Assembly: GCA_005408345.1 (NCBI GenBank)
Contig: SEMN01000612.1
Coordinates: 186,001-250,000, forward strand
Source of the DNA: Macquaria australasica
Lineage: Eukaryota; Chordata; Actinopteri; Centrarchiformes; Percichthyidae
Direction: 5' to 3'
Length of the DNA: 64,000 nt
Positions 11,256 to 23,370 of this stretch are shown here, piece after piece. Every line of letters begins with the position of its first letter. Position 1 is the first letter of the stretch. A model generated the notes under the pieces. It made no database searches. It was not told the DNA's origin and saw nothing but the letters and a program-made list of their open reading frames with translations. A program made the translations under genes and the position numbers.

Positions 11256-13334
11256 GGATGGAACGCTGCACATTGACTATGCTCAATATAAATTTGGTTC
11301 TCCAACACTTCTTGTTACATATTTTAGATCTTTTGGAAGACAAGAAAAGAACAGCAGGTGGATAAATGTACACATTTCCATCTTTTTTCACCCTAGTCAT
11401 TCTGACATCTCATCCTTATGTCTACCCTTTTCTTGCCACAGTTGTCTATCTTACCTGTCAGCTATCTATCAGTCTTTTTCCCCTAGACATCCATCCATCC
11501 TCATCTTTCCTGACCTCCCTCAGAATCCTTGACAGCAGTGGATGTATGACATACACCTCCTCTAAATCATACTTTAGACAGTCTTCTTATCTTCTATGTC
11601 AGTGCAGCAGACATAATACAGGGGAGGACATGTGACTAAAAGGTCATGGGCTAGAATATAGAGCCAATAGGAAGCTGTGGATTACATGGCTGAGGTGTAT
11701 ATAATGTTTCCATGATACTGTACTTTCAAAACCTCCTTATGAAAGTCGTGAAAGAGACCTGTCTGTGTTTATCCCACATGACATGCACCTTATCGGACTG
11801 ATTCACCACAACCAGTTATGTTATTTTCAAGGTAGAATGAGGCTTATCCCTGTCTCTGAAGGAGGCTAAAGCACAATACCTGAGGTTGCTGCAGCTTTGT
11901 TCAACTTATACTACTATGAGATATCCCATCTCATACTTGCCACTCTGCTGCTTTCACTTCATATTTTAAATACTAATACTGCTTGAATGAAACAGGTATA
12001 ATTCTGTCCCTTACTGGTAGGCTTTTAATTTGAAACATCTCCAAGAAGTGTTGAGTTTCATTAACAGTAGATTAACAGTGATGGAAAAATCAGTAGACTA
12101 AAAGTGACTGGAAATATTGAATTAAACTAGTATTTCTGTAAAAGATGAGAGAGAGCGCAGCAAAGAGGTAAGTATGACATGACTCTGTTGTACTAATGGA
12201 TGAACGTAGTGCTGTGGCCATGTATATTATGCAGAATTTAGTTTAGTTTAGAATTTAGTTTTCATTCTTTTGCTTAATTAAATCATCATTTTGGATCATC
12301 ATTTTATTTGTTCACTTCTCCACAAGGAAATACCAAATTCCCACCACACTTGATAGGATTTTTGGTATGGTATTCCTTTATAAAGTCATAAATCAAATTG
12401 AGTTAAATCTGCTAAATTCTGCAGCCAGAAAAGCCTCCATTTTAAGTAGTATTGTGTACATAAATATATAATCAACATTACTCTGTAAAAATGATCTGTG
12501 AATTGGCCTTCATTGTGATTTTAGCCAAAGTGGTTGTTGGGTGAATTTCTCAATAGTTCCTTGTATTACAGGAGTAATAGTGAGTAGCGACAGGGTCAGC
12601 AGTGGAGGCATTATCATTGATTCAGTGTGAGACTTTGCTTAGAGAGAATGCAGCATCACGTTGTCCACAAAAAAGGTTGTGGTAGGTGACACAGTAAAAT
12701 CAATGACAGACCCAGTATTATATACTGCAGTGTGGCACAGAGAGGCGTTTCTCAAACATCATGACAAAGAGAACTACATCAGGCATCACAGGAGTAAGTG
12801 ACTGGTTTAAAGGTACTGGAAATCTCAAAATTGTGATTTTGTAACTACATGGGTGTTAATTGCACTGGTGGTTTTGCCATTAGCTCTTAAAAAATGTCAT
12901 TAATTTCTGTTAATTGCTCCCATGTTGTTTTTTACTTCATTTTATCATCTTTATTTCCTGGTTCAGATGCTGGGGTTTTAAAACAGTCTGGCACTGTTTG
13001 GTCTCATGTGAAAAAGGTCTACCTGGGCATCTAGTTTTATGTGTGCTTGACAGTCTAATCAAGGCCTCAGTACAAACAGTACTCAGACAAACCACCAAGT
13101 ACTTTGTTTGAAACAAACAGTGTCTGAAACCCCCTTCGCCCCCATGTTTCTAACTTTGGAATTGGATAGGGGATGCAACCAACAATGTTTGTAACTTTCT
13201 GAAACAGACCATCAAACAATCACACCCGCTTTGCGCAGTGATTGCCTACCTTCTCACCTTCATACACCTGGCCAGAGTCTGACTTTCTCACTCAAGCTCT
13301 CATTCTAAAAACTGGTCAGTGTTTCGGTCCATCA
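11256..13334. other. Anonymous stretch
   Basis: No coding family recognised. TTTAAAGGTACTGG at about 12807 resembles the start of a TTAA element, but I find no partner end. The reading frames at 11251-11635 are Ser/Thr/Pro-rich without domains. Confidence 0.5.
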
Positions 13335-13480
13335 CTTGGGTCCAGACTGAAATATCTCAACAACTATTGGATGGATTGCCATGAAATTGGGTTCAGATAT
13401 CCACCCCTTTGGTGATCCTCTGACTTTTCATCCAGTGTCACCATCAGGTCTAAATTTCAACAAGTCCTACAACCCATACG
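13335..13480 (-). repeat. Dispersed repeat, inverted copy of the 11075 family
   Basis: TCCAGACTGAAATATCTCAAC and GGATGGATTGCCATGAAAT are the reverse complement of the landmarks at 11075-11255 and 36495-36555. Confidence 0.7.
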
Positions 13481-13539
13481 ATCACATAGGTCATCTGTTC
13501 TTAACCTTTAATACGACCCACAGGAGTGTTTCCTAAATT

Positions 13540-13820
13540 AGCGCCCCTACTGGTGGCAGGAGATATGACTCCAAAAATGACAGAATAGGTCATTTGCCAA
13601 AACGACATATATAGGTGTACTGGACCTTCATCGTCATGGTAACTGGACTTTGGCACTTTTTATACTATACTACCGGTCTTCAGCCTTTGCTCTCATCATA
13701 ATTATTACAGCCTTTAGAGGTCGCTGTACATACAAACATAAATATGGGTTGTAATAAGCTGCTGCACAGATGACCTATATGGACGTATTTTTGGGGAGGA
13801 CAGTCTTGACCGAATATCTG
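13540..13820 (+). repeat. Dispersed repeat shared with 23371-23895
   Basis: GACAGAATAGGTCATTTGCC, CTTCATCGTCATGGTAAC, then AATAAGCTGCTGCACAGA and GTATTTTTGGGGAGGACAGT occur here and, with changes, at 23371-23895. The two copies have the same order and orientation; the 23-kb copy carries an extra middle section. Confidence 0.75.
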
Positions 13821-13849
13821 CAGATATGATGATGTTGGCAATGTTAAAT

Positions 13850-13872
13850 TCTCTCTCTCTCTCTCTCTCTCT
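13850..13872. repeat. (CT)n microsatellite
   Basis: About eleven CT units. Overlapping short frames here encode Leu-Ser or Arg-Glu repeats and are not genes. Confidence 0.95.
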
Positions 13873-14129
13873 TAGCCTGAAATATACATGTTGTGTATTT
13901 GAGGCACACACGTTGTTGAAGTTTTTCAGTTATATGATGTATAAAGGGATAGATATACTGCAAAACAGATGTTACCGCGCATGTGGTTCTGTTTATTCTA
14001 CATTGGGTAATTGCATAGGTGGATGTGTTCACATGTTACAATAATGTTTTAGCCTGCATGCAGACAGTCCACACAGATCTTTGCAGACAGAATTTTAAAT
14101 GTTGTCACGCTGACTCTCATGGTCTCATT

Positions 14130-14375
14130 TCTCAAGCGATACTCCAGTGTTCAGCACAAACAAATATTTCAGTTGCCTTCTTGTTTCTGTGGTTTTACAC
14201 AATGGAAAATGTAGGATCCAGTGTTTTTAGAACTTGACCCATACTAGAGTCTAAAAGTCAGGATATCTCAGCCTCTGTTGCCTTCAATTTCACCATGTTT
14301 TAAAACAAAATCTGTCTCTTGTGAGTCCCCCAATTTATGGAAGTGTTACACTAAATTTCTGGAGTACCCCTTTAA
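14130..14375 (+). mobile_element. MITE copy 2 (GGGG-ACTCCA family)
   Basis: The core AATGTAGGATCCAG, AGTCTAAAAGTCAGGATATC and the right end CTGGAGTACCCCTTTAAC match the elements at 4167-4405 and 17605-17779. The left end is eroded: a possible remnant, GCGATACTCCAG, lies near 14138. Confidence 0.7.
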
Positions 14376-14691
14376 CACGAAGAACATCATAGAACAAAGA
14401 GAACCTCTGTCCTGATAAGGAGGAACATCTTTGTAAGCAGGAACAGAGCGGGTACTGTGTCACTTGTGACTGATATCAAAAGGCTGAACTGACAATTCCA
14501 ATTACACTGAAAGAACAAGTGTCAGAGCGAGGACACAGGAAGGATCTGAGCACTGGAGGAAGTAGGTAGTGAAATTTCTTTCAAAATAAAAGTCAAATTG
14601 AACCATAGTATCAGAATAGACTTACAGACTGGTCAGTCACTTGAGCTTTACTATACTAAAATACCAGTGTGATTTAATTAAACAGTATATA

Positions 14692-14875
14692 TTCAATTCA
14701 ATTCAATTCAGTTTTATTTATATAGCGCCATATCATAACAAAGTTATCTCAGGGCACTTTTTCGAATAGAGCAGGTCTAGACCGACTCTTTATATTTACA
14801 GAGACCCAACAGTTCCCACCATGAGCAAGCACTATGCGACAGTGGCAAGGAAAAACTCCCTTTTATGTATATATG
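14692..14875 (+). repeat. ATTCAATTCAG-TTTTATTTATATAGCGCC repeat, copy A
   Basis: It starts with tandem ATTCA units, then TTTTATTTATATAGCGCC, AGCAGGTCTAGACCGACTC, CCAACAGTTCCCACCATGAG and GGAAAAACTCCCTTTTA. It is almost identical over this length to the start of the 711-bp element at 35784-36494 and to the copy at the window end (63889). Copies this similar suggest comparatively recent spread. Confidence 0.9.
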
Positions 14876-15357
14876 TAATCACTGCTGGTCTCCAGGTGTC
14901 AGTGTAGGGCCTTGGTTTTAATTTAATCAGGCTCTGTTACAAGCTCACCTGACCTGACCGATCGATGCAGTTAGTTATAAATCCACAACATACAAACACC
15001 AGGCTTCTCACCAGAGGAATATGACAGTCTGGTTCAGGAGCTGCACAGCTGCATTATAGCACATCAAACATGCTGCCAAGAATAGATTGGTAAACCCAAC
15101 ATAAAAAAAAAAAAAAGACTCAATCTGGAATCATTGAAATTCTGGTCACATTCACATCTGAGTGTAAATATTACTGTGACATGCACACTACTATTTGTGT
15201 GAAGACAACGATTTACAAAATAACCACATGTGCATAGTATAAAATGTTATTATCTCCTCTCTTCCACCCACCAGTATCTGTCAAAAAAAAAAAAGAAAAT
15301 CAACAAATATATATCATAAGTAATAAGGAATGGCTTTAGTACTGTAACATCCTATGT
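14876..15357. other. Anonymous stretch with short poly-A runs
   Basis: Two A-rich runs (about 15104-15117 and 15282-15299) and nothing recognisable. Confidence 0.5.
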
Positions 15358-15560
15358 TCAGGGACGATGGTACCAAACCTGACAACCCGACATCCCGACA
15401 GAGACCAAAACCAAAACGTGCTCATTGACTGTATCTGGCAACCGCGCTATAACTGGAGAGTCTACATGGAAGTACTGGGTGGATGGACAAACTGTTTTTA
15501 CATTTCTGTTTGTGAACAGATTAAACAAATAAGATACATCATGTGAAACAGTCCGCTTTG
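15358..15560. repeat. Dispersed repeat shared with 55066-55245
   Basis: GTGCTCATTGACTGTATCTGG at about 15418 matches GTGCTCACTGACCATATCTGG at 55146 in the same orientation. The neighbouring GATGGTACCAAACCTGAC is inverted relative to TTTGGTACCATCG in the other copy, so one copy has an internal inversion. Confidence 0.6.
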
Positions 15561-17604
15561 GAGGTGTTTGTAGGTGCATTTGTCACTTTAGACAGAGTCA
15601 GGATAGCTGTTTCCTCCTGCACTGCAGTGCGGTAATGGATGATAAAAGCACACACATAAGAAAAGAGAGGGAAGAAGGAGGAGAGGGGAGGAAGGAGAGG
15701 AAAAATCCATGGCGGTTGGAGCAGGGAGCGGAGTACATGTGGGCCATCTTAATGAAAGGGCATTTATCACCATTAGGGCAGTGATGGACGCTGGTGCAAC
15801 TGTCCCTCCCCATGGAAGCAAGACTTCCCTACAAGGTCTTCAAAGAAGAGAGGGAGGTGAAAAAAAGTGATGAGAAGGAGTGAGGGGAGTAAAATTGTAC
15901 ATGCTATCGCTCTTCACAGCAATAATTACCTTTCAATAATCAAAGACACACATCAGGAGTGGAGCTGCCTGGCACACAACACTATCAGTCTCTCTGGAGT
16001 CATCAACACACACAAACACTCCTTTAAATATGCGGTGTGATGCCAAGGCATGCAGGAAGGAAGAGAGCACTCAGAGGGGAGAGGAGGGCTGTGGATGGAG
16101 GTGCTGATGGTCAGTGGAGTAGTGGAGGAGAGTATAAAGAGGAGGGGGAGGAGGATCTTAGGTCAGTATGTCTGCAGAAATCACCTTTCAACACATCCCA
16201 CCCTCCAGCATGCGATCACACACAGCCCACTTTGATCTCTCCCACCAAAGGCATTAGCCACCAGAGAGTTTTAAGCGAGCTTGTAATTCAGTCACACTTG
16301 TAGAGAGAAATGTGTGCTGAAGCATAACCAGGTACTGCTGTATAAAACTGGAAGTGCAATGTACAGCAACAGACAACACTGCTTCCATAAACCTATGTTA
16401 AAATACAATTACTTTGCACTGACAAACGTACATTTGAGGAAAACTGGATTATGTTTTTTCTATTAAGGTAAATAGGAAACATGTATTTGCAAAATCTTCA
16501 CTGTCAGTGCTTTTCATTTGTTACCTACTATATCCACAACTAGTAGCTAAAGAAACTATGTTTTTATGGTTAAAGATCTGGGGGATGATGATGATGTACA
16601 GTTATAGTAAAGCTGTTCAAATTAAAAACTGACAAAAATGTTTATTGTGAATTAGAGGCACACTTGGCCTTAAATATCAAGTCGCAAATGAACAATCATG
16701 ATTACATTGTCATTAAAGCCACGGCACTGAACCACACTGAGCCCACCAATAAGATTATGTGCCATGCTAGACTGATAATCAGACTGAATGAATTAAAGTG
16801 AAACAAAAAACAGCAATTCAGGCTGACATTGTGCTCATGTTAATGTTTCTTATTGGGAGGGGGATGGGGGTTTGTTTTGTCCTTACCAATCAGTAACTTG
16901 TGATGATTCCCACCAATGTAATTTTCAGTCAAGCTTTGGTAGCTGTGGATTTAAGAGTTGTTATTTATGTAAATTGACTAACAACTAATTGTACAGCTGT
17001 GTCAATCTCATCCACATTTGTCACCATTTTTGTGGCATAGTCGTAGTTAGTTAGCTAGCTATGTAAGACAACCCTATTCAAATCCCACCTACAAAGCACT
17101 GATTGGTTGACTGTTATTTCAAGTAGCAGAAATCAGCTCCTGCACTCTGTAAATTCATTGAATGGCTATGTTTCACTAAAGCCACCTTTGTCAGGCATTT
17201 CATAAAACAAAATGACATCAAGCCTACTCCTACAGGGCAAGCAATCAACCAGATGGGGAAAAAAACAACAAGTGGGAAAGGGCAGGGCAAAAGCAAAATG
17301 ACTACCAATAGCATACCCTGTAAAACTGTTAAGATAATTAACTATGAGTGATGTCAACAAATCCCAAAGAAGAAACACAATATGATATGAAATATGGCCA
17401 AAAGTCTTAAAAATAAACATTAAAAAATAACAAGACACCTTTAAAATGGACACTTAAGAGCAGTACACCAGACCTGTTTGAATCATTGCAACCAGCCTAG
17501 TGCCATGCCTAGACCCCCCTAATAAACTGGGGGCATGGAGTTTCAAAGAAGTGGGTGTTCATCAGGCAGAGAGGATGTAACAAAAAGACGCAATCAAGTT
17601 GTAT
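15561..17604. other. Anonymous stretch; possible conserved non-coding block at 15700-15830
   Basis: No protein or RNA gene recognised. At 15700-15830 the sequence is more balanced in base composition and free of repeat landmarks (GGCCATCTTAATGAAAGGGC and onward). Two overlapping minus-strand frames stay open through it without domain content. It could be conserved non-coding DNA, which only alignment can show. Confidence 0.3.
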
Positions 17605-17779
17605 TAAGGGAAATGTAGGATCCAGCCTTTTTCAGAGCTTGACCCATGCTAGAGACTAAAAGTCAGGATATATCTGCCTCTACTGCTTTGGTTTTGACTG
17701 TTCTTTTTTTAAATCTGTCTCTTGGTAATGCCCCAACTTGATGAAAGTGCTATACTAAATTGCTGGACTTGCCCTTTAA
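17605..17779 (+). mobile_element. MITE copy 3 (GGGG-ACTCCA family), 5' truncated
   Basis: GGGAAATGTAGGATCCAGCC, CTAAAAGTCAGGATATATC and the right end CTGGACTTGCCCTTTAAC place it in the family of 4167-4405 and 14130-14375. The left end is missing. Confidence 0.7.
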
Positions 17780-18924
17780 CTAAGCTCTTTAAGAATCTAA
17801 AAATACGTTGGATGCAGGACGTGAAGTATTTATTTGTACAATCATCCACCCTAAACTCCTTCTGACAGTCTAAGAATGTCGCACTTGGTGTTTCCTCCAA
17901 AGCAAATTAGTAGTATATAAACATATTCTGAGATACTCCATGAGTAATGGGATATCTTCACAGCACATCTAAACTGTAGCTCCCTCCAGCACAGGCCAGT
18001 GTTGTTCATACTCATCTACATTCTTGCAACACACTCTCTTTATCAAGTCAAGCCAACATTCTTCACAATTCCCTTTTTCCAATATCTGTCTCTGTCTCGC
18101 AGAGCTTTAATAACATTTGGAGATACAGGCTGGCCCAGAAGAGGGAGGAGCGCTGAGGCAATAGATACTTTCAGAATAAGAATTGAGATGTATTATTCAC
18201 AGCCTCTGCTTTAGGTTTTAAGATATTGCAGTTTATCTTAATATCAACTCGCCTCAACTTCATTACCCCGCTGCTTTCAGATGTGATTTCTTCTGGCATC
18301 TTGTATGAAAACATTTGTCCTTAAACTTCAAATCCAGGTGGAAAAAATAGACTGCATGCTTGAGATCTCTAAAGCCTCACTATGAGATCATCATCATTCA
18401 ATTTGCACACACTCAAAGAACATTATCCTTAGAAAAAAAAAACTGTCCTTCATAACAAACATGGTTCTGTGTCACAATCTTAGATGGTTGTAATAATTAA
18501 AACTCTACTTTGTACGGAGTCTGTGAGTGGGAGTAGGTAACTGAAATATATATTTCAAGGCTTCATGTTATTATATCAGAGTTACATAAGATGATATTGT
18601 AAGCACACAGGACAGAGCTGGTGCCCTTGCTTTAGTTAATCCATTCCCTCATTTTAATAATTTTGTGCAAACTAATTGAGTGAATGAATTCAATAACAGG
18701 GAATGAAATGTGTGCTTCCTAAAGATTTCCATTTCGCAGCTACAGCCAGTTACTAAAGCTAACTAAATTTAGTTTAATTTATTTTGTTTACAGCACACAA
18801 CTTTTTGTCAACATTAAAATGATTTACACATTTTTGGACATTTTTAGATGTTTTGAGATGTCTCTCATTCACATTTAAACAATTCAATTAGTTCCCCATT
18901 GTCATTGGTATTGGAAAATACCTG
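17780..18924. other. Anonymous stretch
   Basis: No repeats or coding families recognised; AT-rich with dense stops. Confidence 0.5.
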
Positions 18925-18974
18925 CCGATGGAAGCGCAGCATCCGGTCCCGCACCACCAGGCTCAGGGACAGTT
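18925..18974 (+). pseudogene. Short CR1/Rex1-type LINE C-terminal fragment
   Basis: About 16 codons read RWKRSIRSRTTRLRD. This aligns with RYRSISCRTTRLQSS in the larger LINE fragment at about 29068-29102, the conserved C-terminal tail of that reverse transcriptase. It is GC-rich against AT-rich flanks, which supports a foreign fragment. Confidence 0.55.
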
Positions 18975-19834
18975 AATACACTACTGGCAGGAAGTCATTT
19001 ACTGGCATCATCATGTTCAAAAATAACATGAATTTTCACCTTCATCATGTGTCACATCTATCATCACACCTAGTCTGTGGTGGTATATGAAGCAACATGC
19101 CAATATGTGAAGCAGTGCAGAATCATAACTTACCGGGTAATCGAATTGTTTCCTGTTTCACTTTTATTCTATTGTGCATCAAAGGTCAACAGTTTCAGGA
19201 CCTCCACCAAGGCCCCGAGATCCCTGACACACAGAAGGCCCCAGCTTGTCTTTATGGAAATTACTTTGTTCATTTGTGTTGAATCAAATTATCACAAACA
19301 CATTTGTAATCAATCAAATCGCTACAAACTATCTGACTTGCAACAAACTTGGAGCAGGGCAGTATTTCAGCATGGAAATACATTGGTTTCTGGATTGGGG
19401 GAAGTATGTGGAGAGGGCTCAATAGGGGCCTCATTTTTGCCCCAGGCCCCCTAATCCATCCCTGCACAAACCTCCTAAAAAGGGTTTTTGCTGTTAAATA
19501 TTGTTCAGAACAGAACTGTTGAAACTCCAACACCAGTACGTGTAGGGTCTAGAGCCACAGGGCTCATGCAGGCAATTCCATGGATCCCTGAGGGGATTCT
19601 AGGGAACCTGAAGGGGACCCCCAGCAAAATTAGAGCTTGTTAAAGATTGACTTTTGTTAATCAGTTTATCCTCTACTTTGTCCACACACACAATGTAGAC
19701 TCTCAACATTAACTTATTCATAATAAACTCTTACTCTTAATAATGGCAGTGGTATGTATTTTTAATGCTAAAACTAATTTCTAAAAATGTGAAAGTCACA
19801 TGTAGTCAGTGGGTAACACCACTGATTTTGGTAC
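18975..19834. other. Anonymous stretch
   Basis: Overlapping short frames at 19077-19533 on both strands show no domain. A GGGGATTCTAGGGAACCTGA segment near 19592 may be a further dispersed repeat, but it has no second copy in the window. Confidence 0.4.
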
Positions 19835-19984
19835 AGGCGCCAGTGTGGGCCCTTAGGCAGGGCCCTTAACGCTACCTGCCTACCTCATATATATGATGAG
19901 TGATACTAATATAAGAGCCACACCGGCTCGGACGTCGCCCGGGTTAACAAGGTCCGCGTCAGGTGTCGGGGAACCAGGACAACC
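19835..19984 (+). mobile_element. 5' end of an R4/Rex6-type LINE
   Basis: AGGCAGGGCCCTTAACGCTA, then ACACCGGCTCGGACGTCGCC and GGGTTAACAAGGTCCGCGTC match what I remember of the 5' leader of this fish LINE family. The frame ARTSPGLTRSASGVGEPGQP fits the first codons of its protein. The expected continuation is replaced by LTR sequence from about 19985, so the 5' and 3' parts of one LINE copy are probably separated by that insertion plus a deletion. Confidence 0.5.
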
Positions 19985-20189
19985 TGTTGTTGCTGTTGTT
20001 GATGGTGTGTGTGATGTTCCTGGTGTTCCTCGTGGTCTCCTCGTGTCGCGTTCCTGGTGTTCCCCTGCGAGTCAGTTCTCACTTTTGTAAGTTTGTCTTG
20101 AAGTTAAAATAAACCTTTGGACTATTCAGCCTCCTCGCCTGTCTGCATTTTGGGTCCTCTCCCTGCTGCCAAAATGGCCCAACTTGACA
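19985..20189 (+). mobile_element. Partial LTR, same family as the solo LTR at 56719-57125
   Basis: GTGTCGCGTTCCTGGTGTTC, then TTTTGTAAGTTTG, an AAATAAACC polyadenylation-type signal, TTGGACTATTCAGCCTCCTC and a TTGACA end match the reverse complement of the 3' half of the solo LTR at 56719-57125. It ends exactly where the LINE frame opens at 20188. Only the 3' half is present. Confidence 0.7.
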
Positions 20190-22536
20190 CAAGCTGCCCA
20201 TACCTGAGGCCTTGGAGACTGCCAAACAAAGACTCACAGCCCTGGCCACCCGCCTAAAGAGGTACACCAGAGATGCAGAAGCTAGGAGAATAAACAGAAT
20301 GTTCTCCACCGAACCATCCAAAGTATACTCTCAGTGGCAGGGTCATAACACAAGAACAGATCCGCCCAGGGCTGAGACTGAACAATACTGGAAGAGCATA
20401 TGGGAGAAGGAGGCATCACATAACACCAATGCTCAATGGCTAGTGGATCTAAGAGCAGACCATAGCAATCTCCCAGAACAAGAGCCAGTAACCATCACAA
20501 TGGCAGACATCCAAGAAAGAGTGTCAGGTATGAAGAGCTGGACAGCGCCAGGCCCGGATATGATCCACACCTACTGGCTCAAGAAGCTAACTGCACTCCA
20601 TGAACGCCTGGCAGCACAGATGAACCAACTGCTGATGGATGGGACCCACCCAGAGTGGTTAACCCAAGGGAGGACGGTCCTGATCATGAAGGACCCCCAG
20701 AAGGGTGCAATTCCATCCAACTACCGGCCAATAACCTGCCTCTGTACAACATGGAAGCTCCTGTCAGGAATCGTAGCGGCTAAAATGAATAGGCACATGG
20801 CCCAATACATGAGCAGGGCCCAGAAAGGAATTGGTAGCGATACCAGGGGAGCCAAGCACCAGCTGCTGGTAGACAGAGCAGTCACTCAAGACTGTAAGAC
20901 CAGACAGACCAATCTGTGCACCGCCTGGATTGATTACAAGGGGCTGTGGAAGACAACTCTGGAGGCCAACTCAAAGCCAATTGCACAAGAGACCATCAAG
21001 TGCGGCATATACCAAGGTGATGCACTATCCCCACTGCTGTTCTGCATAGGCCTGAACCCTCTCAGCCAGATCATCGCGAAGAGTAGCTACGGATACCGGC
21101 TCTGGAATGGAGCAACCGTCAGCCAGCTTCTCTACATGGATGACATCAAGCTGTATGCCAGGAGTGAGCGAGACATCGACTCACTAATCCACACCACCAG
21201 GATCTACAGCGACGATCAGTGTGGCCGGATGGTCTCCAAGAGAGGGAAGGTAGTCAGAACTGAAGGGATCAGACTACCAGAAGGCAACATAGCAGATGTG
21301 GAGGACAGCTACAAGTACCTTGGGATCCCGCAAGCAAATGGCAACCATGAAGAGGCCGCAAGAAGGTCAGCCACAGCCAAATACCTCCACAGAGTAAGGC
21401 AAGTCCTGAAGAGTCAGCTGAATGGGAAGAACAAGGTCCGAGCTATCAACACCTACGCCCTGCCTGTCATCAGATACCCCGCTGGCATAATAAGCTGGCC
21501 AAAAGAGGAGATCGATGCCACTGATATAAAGACCAGGAAGCTCCTCACAATGCATGGAGGATTTCACCCCAAGTCCAGCACCCTGAGACTGTACACTAAG
21601 CGGAAGGAAGGAGGCCGAGGACTAGTGAGTGTCAGAACCACTATCCAGGATGAAACAACAAAGATCCATGAGTACATCAGGAAGATGGCCCCAAGTGATG
21701 AGATGCTTAGTGAGTACCTCAGGCAGCAGAAGCCGGATGAGGAAGGAGAGCAGGTGGAACCATCATGGGAGGACAAACCCCTGCACGGTATGTACCACCG
21801 GCAGATAGAAGAAGTGGCTGATATCGAGAAATCCTACCAGTGGCTGGAAAAGGCTGGACTGAAAGACAGCACAGAGGCACTAATCATGGCAGCACAGGAA
21901 CAGGCTCTGAGCACAAGATCGATAGAGGCCGGGATCTACCACACCAGGCAGGACCCCAGGTGCAGACTGTGCAAAGATGCCCCTGAGACAATCCAGCACA
22001 TAACAGCAGGGTGTAAGATGCAAGCAGGCAGGGTGTACATGGAACGCCATAACCAAGTAGCTGGCATAGTGTACAGGAACATCTGTGCCGAGTATGGGCT
22101 GGAAGTCCCATGGTCAAGATGGGACACACCTCTGAAGGTGGTGGAGAATGACCAAGCTAAGATCCTGTGGGACTTCCAGATACAGCCTGACAAACTGGTG
22201 ATGGCAAATCAACCGGACATAGTAGTGATGGACAAACAACAGACGAAGGCAATAGTGATAGACGTGGCAATCCCAAGTGATGGCAACATCAGGAAGAAGG
22301 AACACGAGAAGCTCGAGAAATACCAAGGGCTGAAAGAAGATCTAGAAAAGATGTGGAAAGTGAAGGCAACAGTGGTCCCCGTGGTAATCGGAACACTCTG
22401 GGCTGTGACCCCCAAACTGGGAGAGTGGCTCCAGCAGATTCCAGGAACAACATCCGAGATCTCTGTCCAGAAGAGTGCAGTACTAGGAACAGCTAAGATA
22501 CTGTGCAGGACCCTCAAGCTCCCAGGCCTCTGGTAG
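20188..22536 (+). pseudogene. R4/Rex6-type LINE polyprotein: reverse transcriptase plus C-terminal restriction-like endonuclease
   Basis: This is the longest frame in the window. It is open from 20188; the first usable codon at 20212 is TTG, so the true N-terminus lies upstream and is lost. Numbering from 20212: RT block 1 around APGPDMIHTYWLK, block 2 SNYRPITCLCTTWKL, motif A WIDYK (239-243), motif B QGDALSPLLF (from 268), catalytic YMDD (308-311), and YKYLGIPQ in the thumb region. Next come a C-x2-C-x8-H-x4-C knuckle (584-601) and a PD...D nuclease core with PDIVVMD (P668, D669) and IDVAIP (D684). This order, with the endonuclease at the C-terminus, is that of the R4/Dong/Rex6 clade, which nicks DNA and primes reverse transcription at the target. 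After WIDYK at 20940 the usual KAYDS and following helix are missing, and a shorter in-frame gap precedes CGRMVSKRG. It is therefore probably dead despite being open. Confidence 0.85.
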
Positions 22537-22745
22537 AGGACCCGAGCTTGAAGGAGGAATAGACCAGGGCGAGTGGGGAATTTTGTTTTTATATATATGT
22601 GTGTATATATATGTGTGTGTATATATATGTATATATATATGTATGTATGTATGTGTGTGTGTGTATGTGTATATATATATATATATTATATATAATGTAA
22701 TTTATATATATAATAAATAATAATAAAATATAAGTGAACTATAAG
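22537..22745 (+). mobile_element. 3' untranslated region and repeat tail of the LINE
   Basis: A short GC-balanced leader after the stop gives way to (TATATG/TG)n at about 22590-22690 and a TAATAAATAATAATAAAAT tail. R4-clade elements such as Dong are known to sit in TAA repeats, which fits this tail. The TA/TG tract probably expanded after insertion. Confidence 0.6.
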
Positions 22746-23370
22746 AACCAACTTAGGAGTGAAGAATAAGACGTATTTTTTAACAACTCACTCCTACTTA
22801 CAGTACAGTGCAGGAATAACCTTTATGTACAGCTTTCAAGTATTTTTTAAGAATTCGTCTCTCCCTTTCATGACTAACTTTTAACACATCCTGGAATTTT
22901 CTTAGTGATGTGCTGCTCAGCAAGATTTAACTAAAAAAAAGCAAAAATGTAAACCAAACTAGCAGGGATGAAAGTTTGCTGCTGGTTAGAAGAGCTACGT
23001 CAGGTATATTGTTAAGGTATATCATTGGAGTGTGCCTCGTTTTGGAGTGATGGTTGCTGCTGTCTCTCCAGTGAAAGGACTGGGGACAGTGTTTTGGTGT
23101 TTTGCACCACATTTCCCAGAATTCACCTCAAAACAAACACTTCTATCTCAGAGGGTGTCACCAAAATAAAAGATAAACCAGCAATGCAACTGTGAGCTGT
23201 GTTTAGTCTCAGTGAGAGGGGGGTGGGGAGAGTCCACAAACAGACATAACACATTGGTGGAACAACTATGGAATTGTGATGAGATTGATTTGATAAGCAT
23301 TACATGATAGCAGTCAGGGCACAGACACAAATGTAAATGACATGACACAGACAACACATCCTCATACCTA
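22746..23370. other. Anonymous stretch
   Basis: Nothing recognisable; only short chance frames. Confidence 0.5.

Noticed and set aside
15598..15830. Minus-strand Cys/His-containing frame resembling a CCCH finger (CPNGDKCPFIKMAH)
   Set aside because: Spacing does not fit a CCCH finger convincingly, and the frame dissolves into low-complexity Ser/Pro/Leu.
21367..22517. Minus-strand frames opposite the LINE
   Set aside because: Shadows of the plus-strand LINE reading frame.
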